Assembly: GCA_031254915.1 (NCBI GenBank)
Contig: JAIRTL010000123.1
Span: 37,759 to 101,758, forward strand
Source of the DNA: Planctomycetota bacterium
Lineage (GTDB): Bacteria > Planctomycetota > SZUA-567
Direction: 5' to 3'
DNA: 64,000 bases
Of the stretch, positions 16,691 to 24,845 are shown piece by piece. The translations under genes were made by a program, and so were the position numbers. A model generated the notes under the pieces. That model saw nothing but the letters and a program-made list of their open reading frames with translations, did not search any database and was not told where the DNA came from. Within the stretch, counting starts at the first letter, position 1. The number at the start of each line of letters is the position of its first letter.

Positions 16691-19369
16691 ATGATCTCGC
16701 AGGAACTGCTACAAAGCTTCATCTCCGAGGCATCCGACCTTCTCGACGACATCGAGCCGGCGTTGGTTGGCTATCCAAAGCTCGGGGAGGAGGCCGAGCG
16801 CATGGAAGTGGTCAATCGCGTCTTCCGCCACTTCCACTCGATCAAGGGCAGCGCCGGGTTTGTCGGGCTTCACGATATCGCCAGACTCACCCACGAGGCG
16901 GAGACGCTTCTCGAGCAATACAGAAAAATGCCCGCCCAGGTCATTCCCACCGAGGTCATCGCCATTCTCTGCCGTACGGTCGACTTTCTGCGCATGATGT
17001 TCAACAGTCACGGCGAGGATGAGGGCGCGGCTGAGGAAGGCGCGAGCACGGTCGAATACAGCGAGCTCATCGACGAGATTTCCCATTCCATCCGCTTCGC
17101 GAAAACCACCACCGACAGACACGATACGACGGTGGAAATCACCAGCGCCGACGAACCCCGCCCCGTCGGCAGACGAACGGGCGTCGTTGTTCGCGGCCCG
17201 GGATCGAAGACGAAGACGGAGGGAAAAACCACCCGGATCAGCCGCAACACCGAGATCAATCGGAAATCGGGCAAAAAAACCAAACCTACGCGCAAGGGAC
17301 GCGACGGCGTCACCGAAAGACAGCCCCGCGTTCACGAATCGTCCGACACGGCGAGGATCATCAGGGCAAACACCCAGACCCCGATCGCGAAGGTGAACAG
17401 CGGCGAATTTCTCGACCGCTATGTTTCGGAGGCGAACGAGCTTCTCGAGCAGATAGAGCAGTCGCTTCTCCAATCCGAACAACATCCGGAGCTTGGCAAC
17501 GAATCGGTCCAGGAGGCGCTCAGGTGCCTGCACAGCTTCAAGGGCAACAGCGGCCTTATGAACCTGCGCGATCTCGAGCGGATGAGCCACCGCATGGAGT
17601 CGGAAGTCGAGACGATCATCGGCAAGGACATCGGCATGGACGCGGCGACGTTCGATATTCTCCTGCGCATGATCGATGTTCTCAAGCAGGCGATTCTCGA
17701 TCTCGGCCTCGGCGGAAGCGGCAGCATCCCGGACGCGGACTACTACATTTCCATGCTTGACGATTCGAACAGAACCCGAAGCACGGCGACGAAGATCGGC
17801 ATGGCCGACAGGAACAGGACGATAAACCTGGAACCGCCGCCGCAACCGAAGCGCGGGAACGTCCAGGCGCAGCCGGAGGACGACGCCGCGGACGCGGGGA
17901 AAAAAACGGAAACGCTGAGCGAATGGCTGCGGCCGCAGGGCCGGCCGTCCCTGCAGGAGGATCTCGGCAACGCCAGGCGCGCGTCCCGCATCATCATCAA
18001 GGACACGGACGATGCGAAACCGGCGCGAGACGAAAGCGGCGAAACGGACGAGACGATCTTCTCCTCCGACAACGCCGCGTCGGCATGCAAGGAATCGAGG
18101 AAAGAGCCGGAAGACGACGCGAAAGGCGACAAGACCACCCTCAATCCGCACAAGTCGGAGCGCCTGTCGGGACAGAAAATCGTCGTTACGCCGCGAAACG
18201 ACATCCGCGTCGACCTGAACAAGCTCGACTCCATGCTGGATCTGGTGGGCGAGCTGGTCATCGCCGAGGCGATGGTGACGCGCCACCCGGTGGTCAGCGA
18301 AGCGGAGAATGAATCGCTGGAGCGCGCCGTGCACCAGCTCAGGCGGGTCGCCAATTCCCTTCAGGACATGGCCATGTCCGTGCGCATGATTCCACTGGCC
18401 TCCACCTTCAGGCGCATGGTCCGGCTTGTCTACGACCTCTCCATCAAGGCGGGCAAACAAGTCGACCTCATTCTTCTCGGCGAAGAGACGGAAGTCGACC
18501 GTACCGTCATCGAGCGCATCTCCGACCCGATGGTGCACATCATCAGGAACGCCATCGACCACGGCATCGAACCCCCGGAGGAACGGGCGCGCCTCGGAAA
18601 GCCGGAAACGGGCCGGGTGACGATAGAGGGCAGACACGAGGGCGGCGAAGTCTGGATCGTCATCACCGACGACGGCCGCGGCCTCGACCGCGAGGGTATT
18701 CTAAAAAAGGCGATCGCCAAGGGCCTGGTGAACGGCGATGGATCCGACCTCAGCGACAAACAGGTGTACCACTTCATTTTCGAGCCTGGATTTTCCACCT
18801 CGTCCCGGGTGACGGACATCTCCGGCCGCGGCTTCGGCATGGATGTGGTGAAGAAAAACATCGAAAAGCTGTCGGGAAAGATCGACATCCGCACGCGTCC
18901 GGGCGAGGGGATGGCGGTCATCATGCGCATCCCCCTCACCCTCGCGATCATCGACGGCATGTTGGTCAGGGCCGGGGAATCGCGCTACATCATCCCCCTC
19001 CTTTCCATCCGCGAGTCGCTCAGGCCGGAGCTCGACCAGATCACCCACACCCCCGACGGACAGCCGATCATCAAACTTCGCGACGAGCTGATCCCGGTCG
19101 TCATGCTCGACGAAGTGTTCAGCCGGGTGAAAATCGAAAACAGCCTCGAGGACGGAATCCTCATGGTGGTCGAGGGGGAATACGGGGGGACGGTGGCGCT
19201 GTTCGCCGACGAGCTTCTTGGCCAGCAGGAAACGGTCATCAAGGGCCTGACCGGATGGATGAAGCGCTCGCGCGGCGTCTCCGGGTGCACCATTCTCGGC
19301 GACGGCGAGGTCGGGCTGATTCTCGACGTCAGCGCGATCGTCCAGATCGCCGGCCGGGCCGGAGCTTGA
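16691..19369 (+). CDS. cheA: Chemotaxis histidine kinase CheA with two HPt domains
   Basis: CheA autophosphorylates in response to receptor state and passes phosphate to CheY and CheB. The 892-residue protein contains two phosphotransfer domains, one with HSIKGSAGF (H49) and a second with HSFKGNSGL (H281), separated by a basic disordered linker. A long linker leads to the dimerisation helices (near 510), the HATPase with N box HIIRNAIDHG, G1 box DDGRGLD and GRGFGMDVV, and the C-terminal CheW-like regulatory domain (about 755-885). A single HPt is usual. No P2 CheY-binding domain is obvious. It leads the cheA-cheW-MCP block. No strong SD precedes the ATG. Confidence 0.96.
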   Translation: MISQELLQSFISEASDLLDDIEPALVGYPKLGEEAERMEVVNRVFRHFHSIKGSAGFVGLHDIARLTHEAETLLEQYRKMPAQVIPTEVIAILCRTVDFLRMMFNSHGEDEGAAEEGASTVEYSELIDEISHSIRFAKTTTDRHDTTVEITSADEPRPVGRRTGVVVRGPGSKTKTEGKTTRISRNTEINRKSGKKTKPTRKGRDGVTERQPRVHESSDTARIIRANTQTPIAKVNSGEFLDRYVSEANELLEQIEQSLLQSEQHPELGNESVQEALRCLHSFKGNSGLMNLRDLERMSHRMESEVETIIGKDIGMDAATFDILLRMIDVLKQAILDLGLGGSGSIPDADYYISMLDDSNRTRSTATKIGMADRNRTINLEPPPQPKRGNVQAQPEDDAADAGKKTETLSEWLRPQGRPSLQEDLGNARRASRIIIKDTDDAKPARDESGETDETIFSSDNAASACKESRKEPEDDAKGDKTTLNPHKSERLSGQKIVVTPRNDIRVDLNKLDSMLDLVGELVIAEAMVTRHPVVSEAENESLERAVHQLRRVANSLQDMAMSVRMIPLASTFRRMVRLVYDLSIKAGKQVDLILLGEETEVDRTVIERISDPMVHIIRNAIDHGIEPPEERARLGKPETGRVTIEGRHEGGEVWIVITDDGRGLDREGILKKAIAKGLVNGDGSDLSDKQVYHFIFEPGFSTSSRVTDISGRGFGMDVVKKNIEKLSGKIDIRTRPGEGMAVIMRIPLTLAIIDGMLVRAGESRYIIPLLSIRESLRPELDQITHTPDGQPIIKLRDELIPVVMLDEVFSRVKIENSLEDGILMVVEGEYGGTVALFADELLGQQETVIKGLTGWMKRSRGVSGCTILGDGEVGLILDVSAIVQIAGRAGA

Positions 19370-19427
19370 AGCAGGGCGCAACGCGCCGTCGCGGAGGCGC
19401 CCATAGCAGGATGAAGGAGACGACCGG

Positions 19428-19931
19428 ATGCGCCAATCCATGATAGACGACCTCTGGGGCGAAGAGGAGGAAGACGAGGATACCCAGAAGGACCGCTACC
19501 TCACCTTCCATCTCGGCGGCGAAGACTACGCCCTGGAAATCCGGCATGTGACGGAAATCATCAGCATCCAAAAAATAACCGAGGTCCCCGACCTCCCCGA
19601 TTTCGTGAAGGGGGTCATCAATCTTCGGGGCCAAGTCATACCAGCGATCGACCTCAGGCTGCGCTTCGGGCTTCCCGCCAAGGGATACGACGAGCGCACC
19701 TGCATCATCATCACCAGGATGAACGACATCCCGGTGGGCGTCATCGTCGACACGGTGAACGAGGTGCTGGACATTCCCGCCGACCGGATCTCGCCGCCGC
19801 CGTCCGTGCAGAGGGGCACGGCGCACCGGTTCGTCGAGGGCCTGGGACAGGCGGGGGACTCCGTGAAGATCATTCTCAACGCCCAGAAACTGCTGCACGG
19901 CGACGAACTCGACATGCTCGACATGCAATAG
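19428..19931 (+). CDS. cheW: Chemotaxis coupling protein CheW
   Basis: CheW bridges CheA to chemoreceptors at the cell pole. The 167-residue protein has a short acidic N-terminal tail and then the CheW beta-barrel with DYALEIRHVTEII, VPDLPDFVKGVINLRGQVI and the DIPVGVIVDTVNEVLDI strand block, all family hallmarks. The ATG has AAGGAG at good spacing. It lies 58 nt downstream of cheA and 46 nt upstream of a chemoreceptor, so these three probably form one transcript and one signalling array. Confidence 0.95.
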   Translation: MRQSMIDDLWGEEEEDEDTQKDRYLTFHLGGEDYALEIRHVTEIISIQKITEVPDLPDFVKGVINLRGQVIPAIDLRLRFGLPAKGYDERTCIIITRMNDIPVGVIVDTVNEVLDIPADRISPPPSVQRGTAHRFVEGLGQAGDSVKIILNAQKLLHGDELDMLDMQ

Positions 19932-19977
19932 CCGCCCTCGCTTCCACCCCTCGTTCCGGATAAGGCAGGCCAGCCCA

Positions 19978-21687
19978 ATGAATTTTTCCAGACTGATCGG
20001 TATTGGAAACCTCTTCCTCGCGATCGCGGCCGGCCTCGTCGCGCTGATCGCGTCGGCGCTCCTGCTGCTTCCTTTGGCGCGCGCCGGCCTTGTGCGGGAA
20101 GACGCCAATCCCGACAACGCCGCCCTGGCTTTCGCGGCGGCGGCGGGCTGCCTGTCGGTCGCTGCGACGGCGATCGTTTCCTATTGCCTGCACAGGCGGT
20201 CGCTGAAAACCTACGACCGGATCAGTCGAACCGTTTTCGACGCCGCCCGGGCGGGCATCATCGTCCTCGACGAAAACAACCGCTATTTCTCGATGAACGG
20301 GATGGCGGAAAGCATACTCGGCCTGAACCGGGACGAGGCGTTCGGCGTCGACGCCGGCTCCCTCGCGTCGGGGAACGCCGAGTGCGCGACCTATGCCGGC
20401 CGGGAATACAGCGTCGATTCGTGCGAGGTCGACCTCCGGCGCGCCGGCGGCCCGGGAAGGATCGTCTTCCTCCGCGACGTCACCCGACAGCGGACCGCCG
20501 AGACGACGCTCAAGAAGATTTTCGGGGCGATCGCGTCGTTGCAGGCGCATACGTCGAGGATTTCGGACGCATCCTTCACCCTCTCGCAGGGGGCGGCGGA
20601 ACAGGCGTCCTCCCTTTCCGCCATCACGGCGTCGCTCGGCGAAATCAACGCGAAAAGCCAGGGAAGCTCGGACGCGGCGTCCCACGGCACGCAAATCGCC
20701 GTCAAGGCGCGCGAAGCGGCGGAGCGCTCGGGATCGGAGATCGCCAACGCCCTCACAGCCATGACTGACGTCCAGGAAGCCGGCATCCGCATCGCCAGAA
20801 TCGTGAAATTCATCGACGACATCGCCTTCCAGACAACTCTCCTGGCGCTGAACGCGGCGGTCGAGGCCGCGCGCGCCGGCGCTCAGGGCAAAGGCTTCGC
20901 CGTCGTCGCCGGCGAAGTGCGGAATCTGTCGGGGCGTAGCGCCAAGGCGGCGAAGGACACGGCGGCGATGGTCGAGGACGTCACCGAGCGCATCGGCAAC
21001 GCCGGCACCTTCATCAACCGGCTCGAGGAGATGCTGAAAAACATCGTCGAGGACGCGATCGGCATGGCCGACTCCACCGCCTCCGCAACCGCCGCTTCGC
21101 TCGAGCAGGCGGAGGGAATCCAGAAGGTGGATCAGGAACTGCGCCAACTCGACTCCATGACCCAAAACACGATGAACGCCGCGGAGAACGCCGCCGTCAC
21201 CGCGCGCGAGCTCGCCAATCAGGTCGCGGACATCAGGGCGCTGGTCGACTCGATCGCCGGGGAAATCCTCCTCGAGGAACGGAAAACGCCCCGAACATCG
21301 GTCCTGGCCGGGCGCGCCCCGGGTGAAACACGAATGGGAGACGACGGATATTCTCGAATCCTCGATTTTCCCCGCGGCGCCGGTAACGAACGCCGCAGAA
21401 AGGACGATTCGTTCGGACGTAACGACTGGTCCGCCGAAAGCTGGCGCCGCCCGAACGGCGGCGATCCGAATGTCTCGCGGCCGGAACCGGTTCGCGGCGG
21501 GGATAAGCGGTACGGCCCGGGAAACGGCGACTCGGCGTTCGACACCGACGACGTTGGGTGGGTGCGCGCCGGCTCGCCGGACCGGCGGAACGCCGGAGCG
21601 CTTTCCGCCTCGCCGGAAAACGACGCCCAGGTGGTGCCGCCGACGCAGAAGATCATTCTGGACGACTCGGAGTTCGGACGGTATTGA
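19978..21687 (+). CDS. Methyl-accepting chemotaxis protein with PAS domain
   Basis: The 569-residue receptor has two N-terminal membrane helices (about 5-35 and 43-65) separated by a very short loop, so it lacks a real periplasmic sensor. A PAS-like domain follows (GIIVLDENNRYFSMNGMAES, about 85-180). The cytoplasmic signalling hairpin is clear, with [20 protein letters not shown] and [19 protein letters not shown] near residues 283-320. The last 130 residues are Gly/Arg/Asp-rich and disordered. With no periplasmic domain, it probably senses an internal cue such as redox state or energy through PAS. It may be the partner of the cheA-cheW genes just upstream. Confidence 0.92.
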   Translation: MNFSRLIGIGNLFLAIAAGLVALIASALLLLPLARAGLVREDANPDNAALAFAAAAGCLSVAATAIVSYCLHRRSLKTYDRISRTVFDAARAGIIVLDENNRYFSMNGMAESILGLNRDEAFGVDAGSLASGNAECATYAGREYSVDSCEVDLRRAGGPGRIVFLRDVTRQRTAETTLKKIFGAIASLQAHTSRISDASFTLSQGAAEQASSLSAITASLGEINAKSQGSSDAASHGTQIAVKAREAAERSGSEIANALTAMTDVQEAGIRIARIVKFIDDIAFQTTLLALNAAVEAARAGAQGKGFAVVAGEVRNLSGRSAKAAKDTAAMVEDVTERIGNAGTFINRLEEMLKNIVEDAIGMADSTASATAASLEQAEGIQKVDQELRQLDSMTQNTMNAAENAAVTARELANQVADIRALVDSIAGEILLEERKTPRTSVLAGRAPGETRMGDDGYSRILDFPRGAGNERRRKDDSFGRNDWSAESWRRPNGGDPNVSRPEPVRGGDKRYGPGNGDSAFDTDDVGWVRAGSPDRRNAGALSASPENDAQVVPPTQKIILDDSEFGRY

Positions 21688-21808
21688 CGGACTGGAGCGC
21701 TCGTCGACCGCGAAGTCGTCGCGGCGCTAATAACGGAACACGCGGCAAGGTCCGAACGCTCCGCCCGTATGCGGAGTGGCCCCGATAGGCGTTTATAAGG
21801 AGATTGGG

Positions 21809-22810
21809 ATGAAGAGATGGATGTTTGCGGTGATGGCGGCGGTGATGTTCGCCGGAGCTTTCGCGGCGGCGGGCGAGGTCATCGGCGTGGCGATGCCGAC
21901 CCAGTCGGAGGAACGGTGGGTTCTCGACCTCCAGACCATGGTCTCCGAGGGCAGGAAGCTCGGACTCGACGTCCGCACCCAGATCGCCAGAAACGACCAG
22001 ATGCAGCAGAACAACCAGATCGACCAACTCGTGGCGCAGGGATGCAGGGTCATCATCATCGCCCCCCACGACGGTGACAGCGCCGCCGCCGCCGTCAACA
22101 AGGCGCGCCAGGACGGCGTGAAGATCATCGCCTACGACCGGCTCATCACCAATTGCGAATACGAGGCCTTCGCCGGCTTCAACAGCGTCCAGATCGGCAA
22201 CCTCCAGGGCAAATGGCTCACCGAGCGCGCCCCGAAGGGCAACTACATCTGCCTCTCCGGCGCCCCCACCGACTTCAACTCCCAGATCTACCACGACGGC
22301 GCGATGGAATACATTCGGCCGCTCGTCGACAAGGGCGACATCACCATCGTCGTCGACCAGCCGGTGATCGACTGGCAGCCGGTGAACGCGCAGCGCATCG
22401 TCGAGAACGCGCTCACCAAGGCGAACAACGACGTCGTCGCCGTCCTCGCGCCGAACGACGGCACGGCCGGCGGCGCCATCGCCGCGCTCGAGGCCCAGGG
22501 CCTCGCCGGAAAGGTCTTCGTTTCCGGGCAGGACGCCGAAGTCTCCGCGATTCAGCGCATCGTCCGCGGCGTCCAGGGCATGACCGTCCTCGTCGACACC
22601 CGGGAACTCGGCAAGGCGGCCGTAACCATGGCCCAGCGCATGCTCCGCAACGAACCGATCGACGACCTGACCAAAGGCCATGTCGAATACAACGGCGTCA
22701 TGGACATTCCGGCCGTTCTCCTCGACACCGCGTCCGTCGACATCACAAATTACGGGGAACTCCTCTTCGACAGCGGCTATATGAAGCGCGAAGACGTATT
22801 CGGCGACTAG
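21809..22810 (+). CDS. Periplasmic sugar-binding protein (XylF/ChvE-like)
   Basis: A Sec signal peptide (FAVMAAVMFAGAFAAAGE) precedes a type I periplasmic-binding-protein fold of about 315 residues. The QNNQIDQLVAQGCRVIIIAPHDG segment and the NDGTAGGAIAALEAQG and VSGQDAE motifs are typical of D-xylose/multi-sugar binding proteins XylF and ChvE. I used the ATG at 21809 with TAAGGAG upstream, not an earlier in-frame codon. No permease or ATPase gene is adjacent. It follows a chemoreceptor and cheA/cheW by 120 nt, so a sensory role or service to a transporter elsewhere is possible. The ligand is not proven. Confidence 0.85.
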   Translation: MKRWMFAVMAAVMFAGAFAAAGEVIGVAMPTQSEERWVLDLQTMVSEGRKLGLDVRTQIARNDQMQQNNQIDQLVAQGCRVIIIAPHDGDSAAAAVNKARQDGVKIIAYDRLITNCEYEAFAGFNSVQIGNLQGKWLTERAPKGNYICLSGAPTDFNSQIYHDGAMEYIRPLVDKGDITIVVDQPVIDWQPVNAQRIVENALTKANNDVVAVLAPNDGTAGGAIAALEAQGLAGKVFVSGQDAEVSAIQRIVRGVQGMTVLVDTRELGKAAVTMAQRMLRNEPIDDLTKGHVEYNGVMDIPAVLLDTASVDITNYGELLFDSGYMKREDVFGD

Positions 22811-22950
22811 CGCATTTTCGGAGATGATTTGTCCCTGTTGCGTTTTCGGACTCAACTGCGCCAGCCAAAACGCGCCGGGAAATGATCAACTATTTGTGAA
22901 AACGCTGTAAAGTCGGCGGAGCGCCACGAACGAGGAACGATTTCGCTTCG

Positions 22951-22984
22951 CGCCCCCGGGGGACGACGCCTCGGGGGCGTTTTC
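22951..22984 (+). terminator. GC-rich hairpin with T-tract
   Basis: A perfect 8-bp stem (CGCCCCCG / CGGGGGCG) is followed by TTTT. It lies 140 nt after the sugar-binding protein gene and only 21 nt before the next ATG. It could end the chemotaxis transcript or act as an attenuator for the NagB-like gene. Confidence 0.6.
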
Positions 22985-23005
22985 CAGAGGGATGAAAGGA
23001 CAACA

Positions 23006-23941
23006 ATGGCTCCACGTCGCAATGAAAGCCGTGTCGCACCCGGCTGGTGGGACTACACCACCCTCGACAAAAAAATTCTGAACGCGGCCGCCAAGCTCAC
23101 GGAAAAGGACTTGCCGAAGCTTTCGCGAAAAGGTTTCCAGGTCAGAATCCACGATACTGTCCAGGAATTCTACAACGCCGAGGCGCTTGAATACATCGAG
23201 GCATGGATGCAGGCGACGCCGAAGCGTCCGGCCGGCATCTGCGGCCCGGTCGGCCCGGTGGAACAGCTTCCCCTGGTCGCGCAGATCGTCAATTCGATCG
23301 GCCTCGACCTCAAACATGCCCACTTTTGGGGCATGGACGAATGGGTCAAGAACGGCAAGACGGTGGGCAAGGATTTCCCGCTCGGCTTTTTCAAGGCCGA
23401 CTGGGACCTCTGCTTCAGCCGCATCGACCCGAAGCTGCGCATGCCCATGGCGAACCTCCATTTTCCGGACATGGACGTCAAGCGCTACGTCGACAGCTGG
23501 AATAGCGCCCGCTGCGTGATCATGCAGGGCGGCCAGGGCGAGGTGAAGCACTGGGCGTTCAACGATCCGCCGCGCCGCGAAGGCGACTACGTCGATCAGC
23601 CGCCGCCGCCGGAAGCGTACCGCAAACTCGGCGCCCGGATGCTCGACCTGCATCCCCTCACCATGATCCAGAACGCCCGCACCTCCGGGGGCGGACGGGT
23701 CCAGGACGTCCCGCATCAGGCGATGACGGTTGGACCGCGGGAAACGTGGAAGGCGGAATGCGTCTCCATCTGGCATCCCGGATTCCACGACAATCCGCTC
23801 GGCATCCGCCTGACCGCGTACATGATTTCCAAAAGGATCATGGATACGTCGGTGCCGATGTCGCTCCTCGCGGATCACCCGAACGTCCGCTTCAACTACC
23901 TCAGGCCAGGCATCGGTTCGTGCGCGGTGGACATCCATTAA
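23006..23941 (+). CDS. Glucosamine-6-phosphate deaminase/isomerase-family protein (NagB-like)
   Basis: The 311-residue protein belongs to the NagB/RpiA-type sugar-phosphate isomerase superfamily. The segment [18 protein letters not shown] near residue 105 corresponds to the FxMDEY active-site block of NagB, with LGFFKADWD in the position of the lid. The N-terminal nucleophile region is less canonical, and the C-terminal half ([21 protein letters not shown]) replaces the usual NagB residues. It may act on another amino-sugar or sugar phosphate, and the substrate is not assigned. The start has AAAGGA upstream. It stands alone behind a terminator-like hairpin and before repeat copy B. Confidence 0.7.
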   Translation: MAPRRNESRVAPGWWDYTTLDKKILNAAAKLTEKDLPKLSRKGFQVRIHDTVQEFYNAEALEYIEAWMQATPKRPAGICGPVGPVEQLPLVAQIVNSIGLDLKHAHFWGMDEWVKNGKTVGKDFPLGFFKADWDLCFSRIDPKLRMPMANLHFPDMDVKRYVDSWNSARCVIMQGGQGEVKHWAFNDPPRREGDYVDQPPPPEAYRKLGARMLDLHPLTMIQNARTSGGGRVQDVPHQAMTVGPRETWKAECVSIWHPGFHDNPLGIRLTAYMISKRIMDTSVPMSLLADHPNVRFNYLRPGIGSCAVDIH

Positions 23942-24007
23942 ACGCCGTCGATGGACGCCTGGATGAAACGATGGGAGTTCCACTCTTGCGGGACGCGGTG
24001 TTGCCGC

Positions 24008-24130
24008 GCCGGGCACGGCCCGAAATTGTGAAAACGGGGGATGGGGGAGGGCCCTGTTCCGCATCTGCTTCCCTTGGCCGTTTCATCGCCGCGCCCAGTT
24101 TGGGGAATCACGACTCCGGACAGTGAGCGG
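24008..24130 (-). repeat. Dispersed repeat, copy B (full length)
   Basis: This copy is full length (about 123 bp) and inverted relative to A, C, E and F. Read on the minus strand it runs from CCGCTCACTG through GGAGTCGTGATTCCC, GGCCAAGGGAAGC and TTTTCACAATTTCGGGCC. It sits between the NagB-like gene and the thpR promoter region. Confidence 0.85.
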
Positions 24131-24186
24131 CATATGATTCCGTCTGAAACAACCACTTCCCGATGGATTTAATTGCGCATTGCAGG

Positions 24187-24226
24187 TATACTTTCAGGCT
24201 CGGCCCATCCCTTCGCGGATGGGCCG
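24187..24226 (+). promoter_or_regulatory. -10 element and 5' hairpin upstream of thpR-metH-metF
   Basis: TATACT (24187-24192) is a strong -10 candidate, though no good -35 is seen. The RNA would begin near 24199 with a perfect 10-bp hairpin (CGGCCCATCC / GGATGGGCCG, 24201-24226). No T-tract follows directly, so it is more likely an mRNA-end structure than a terminator. Confidence 0.4.
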
Positions 24227-24278
24227 ACATATGTTTTACCATGTAGCGACGCCTTCGTCGCGATTCGAAGGATTTGCC

Positions 24279-24845
24279 GTGATCAGATCTTTCATAGGAG
24301 TCGAGATAGCGGATGGCGTTCGGAAGGCGATCGCGGACGATCTCCGCGCGCTCAAGGCCGTAGCGCCGCGCGTGAAGTGGGTAAAACCAGACAACTTCCA
24401 CCTGACGCTGAAATTTCTCGGCGACGTCAGGGAAAACGACCTGAAGGAATTGTTCGACGCGCTCGATGCCGCGCTTGGCGGCCGCGGCGGTTTCGTCATC
24501 GGCATGAAAGGCGTATTCGCGCTGCCGAACCGGCGCTGTCCGCGCGTGGTCGCGGTCGGCGTCGACGACGGCGCCGACGAAATGATCGCGCTCAACTCCC
24601 TGGTCGAGGAAACGTGCGCCAGGCTCGGGTATCCCGTGGAAAAACGCCCGTACCGTCCGCACATCACGCTCGGCCGCGTCAAACTCCCCGATGACGCCCA
24701 GGGCCTGCCGGAGGCGGTCGGCATGCTTGGCGACTCCTCTTACGGCTTTTCTGACGTCGACGAAGCGGTTGTTTTCATGAGCGAGCTTCGCCGTTCCGGC
24801 CCGGTGCACTCGTCCATGCTGCATATTGGACTTTCACGCCTATGA
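24279..24845 (+). CDS. thpR: RNA 2',3'-cyclic phosphodiesterase
   Basis: This 2H-phosphoesterase superfamily protein (LigT/ThpR) has both catalytic HxT motifs, FHLTLKFLG with H41 and T43 and PHITLGR near residue 128. The family hydrolyses 2',3'-cyclic phosphate ends of RNA. I chose the GTG at 24279 because GAAGGA lies 6 nt before it and the conserved IRSFIGVEI sequence begins there; this gives 188 residues, the usual size. Its stop overlaps the metH start by 4 nt (ATGA), so the two are translationally coupled. The functional link to methionine synthesis is not obvious. Confidence 0.9.
   Translation: MIRSFIGVEIADGVRKAIADDLRALKAVAPRVKWVKPDNFHLTLKFLGDVRENDLKELFDALDAALGGRGGFVIGMKGVFALPNRRCPRVVAVGVDDGADEMIALNSLVEETCARLGYPVEKRPYRPHITLGRVKLPDDAQGLPEAVGMLGDSSYGFSDVDEAVVFMSELRRSGPVHSSMLHIGLSRL

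Noticed and set aside
16709..18637. 642-codon antisense frame opposite cheA
   Set aside because: It lies opposite clear CheA domains and its composition (Val, Arg, His, Asp-rich) is that of a shadow frame.
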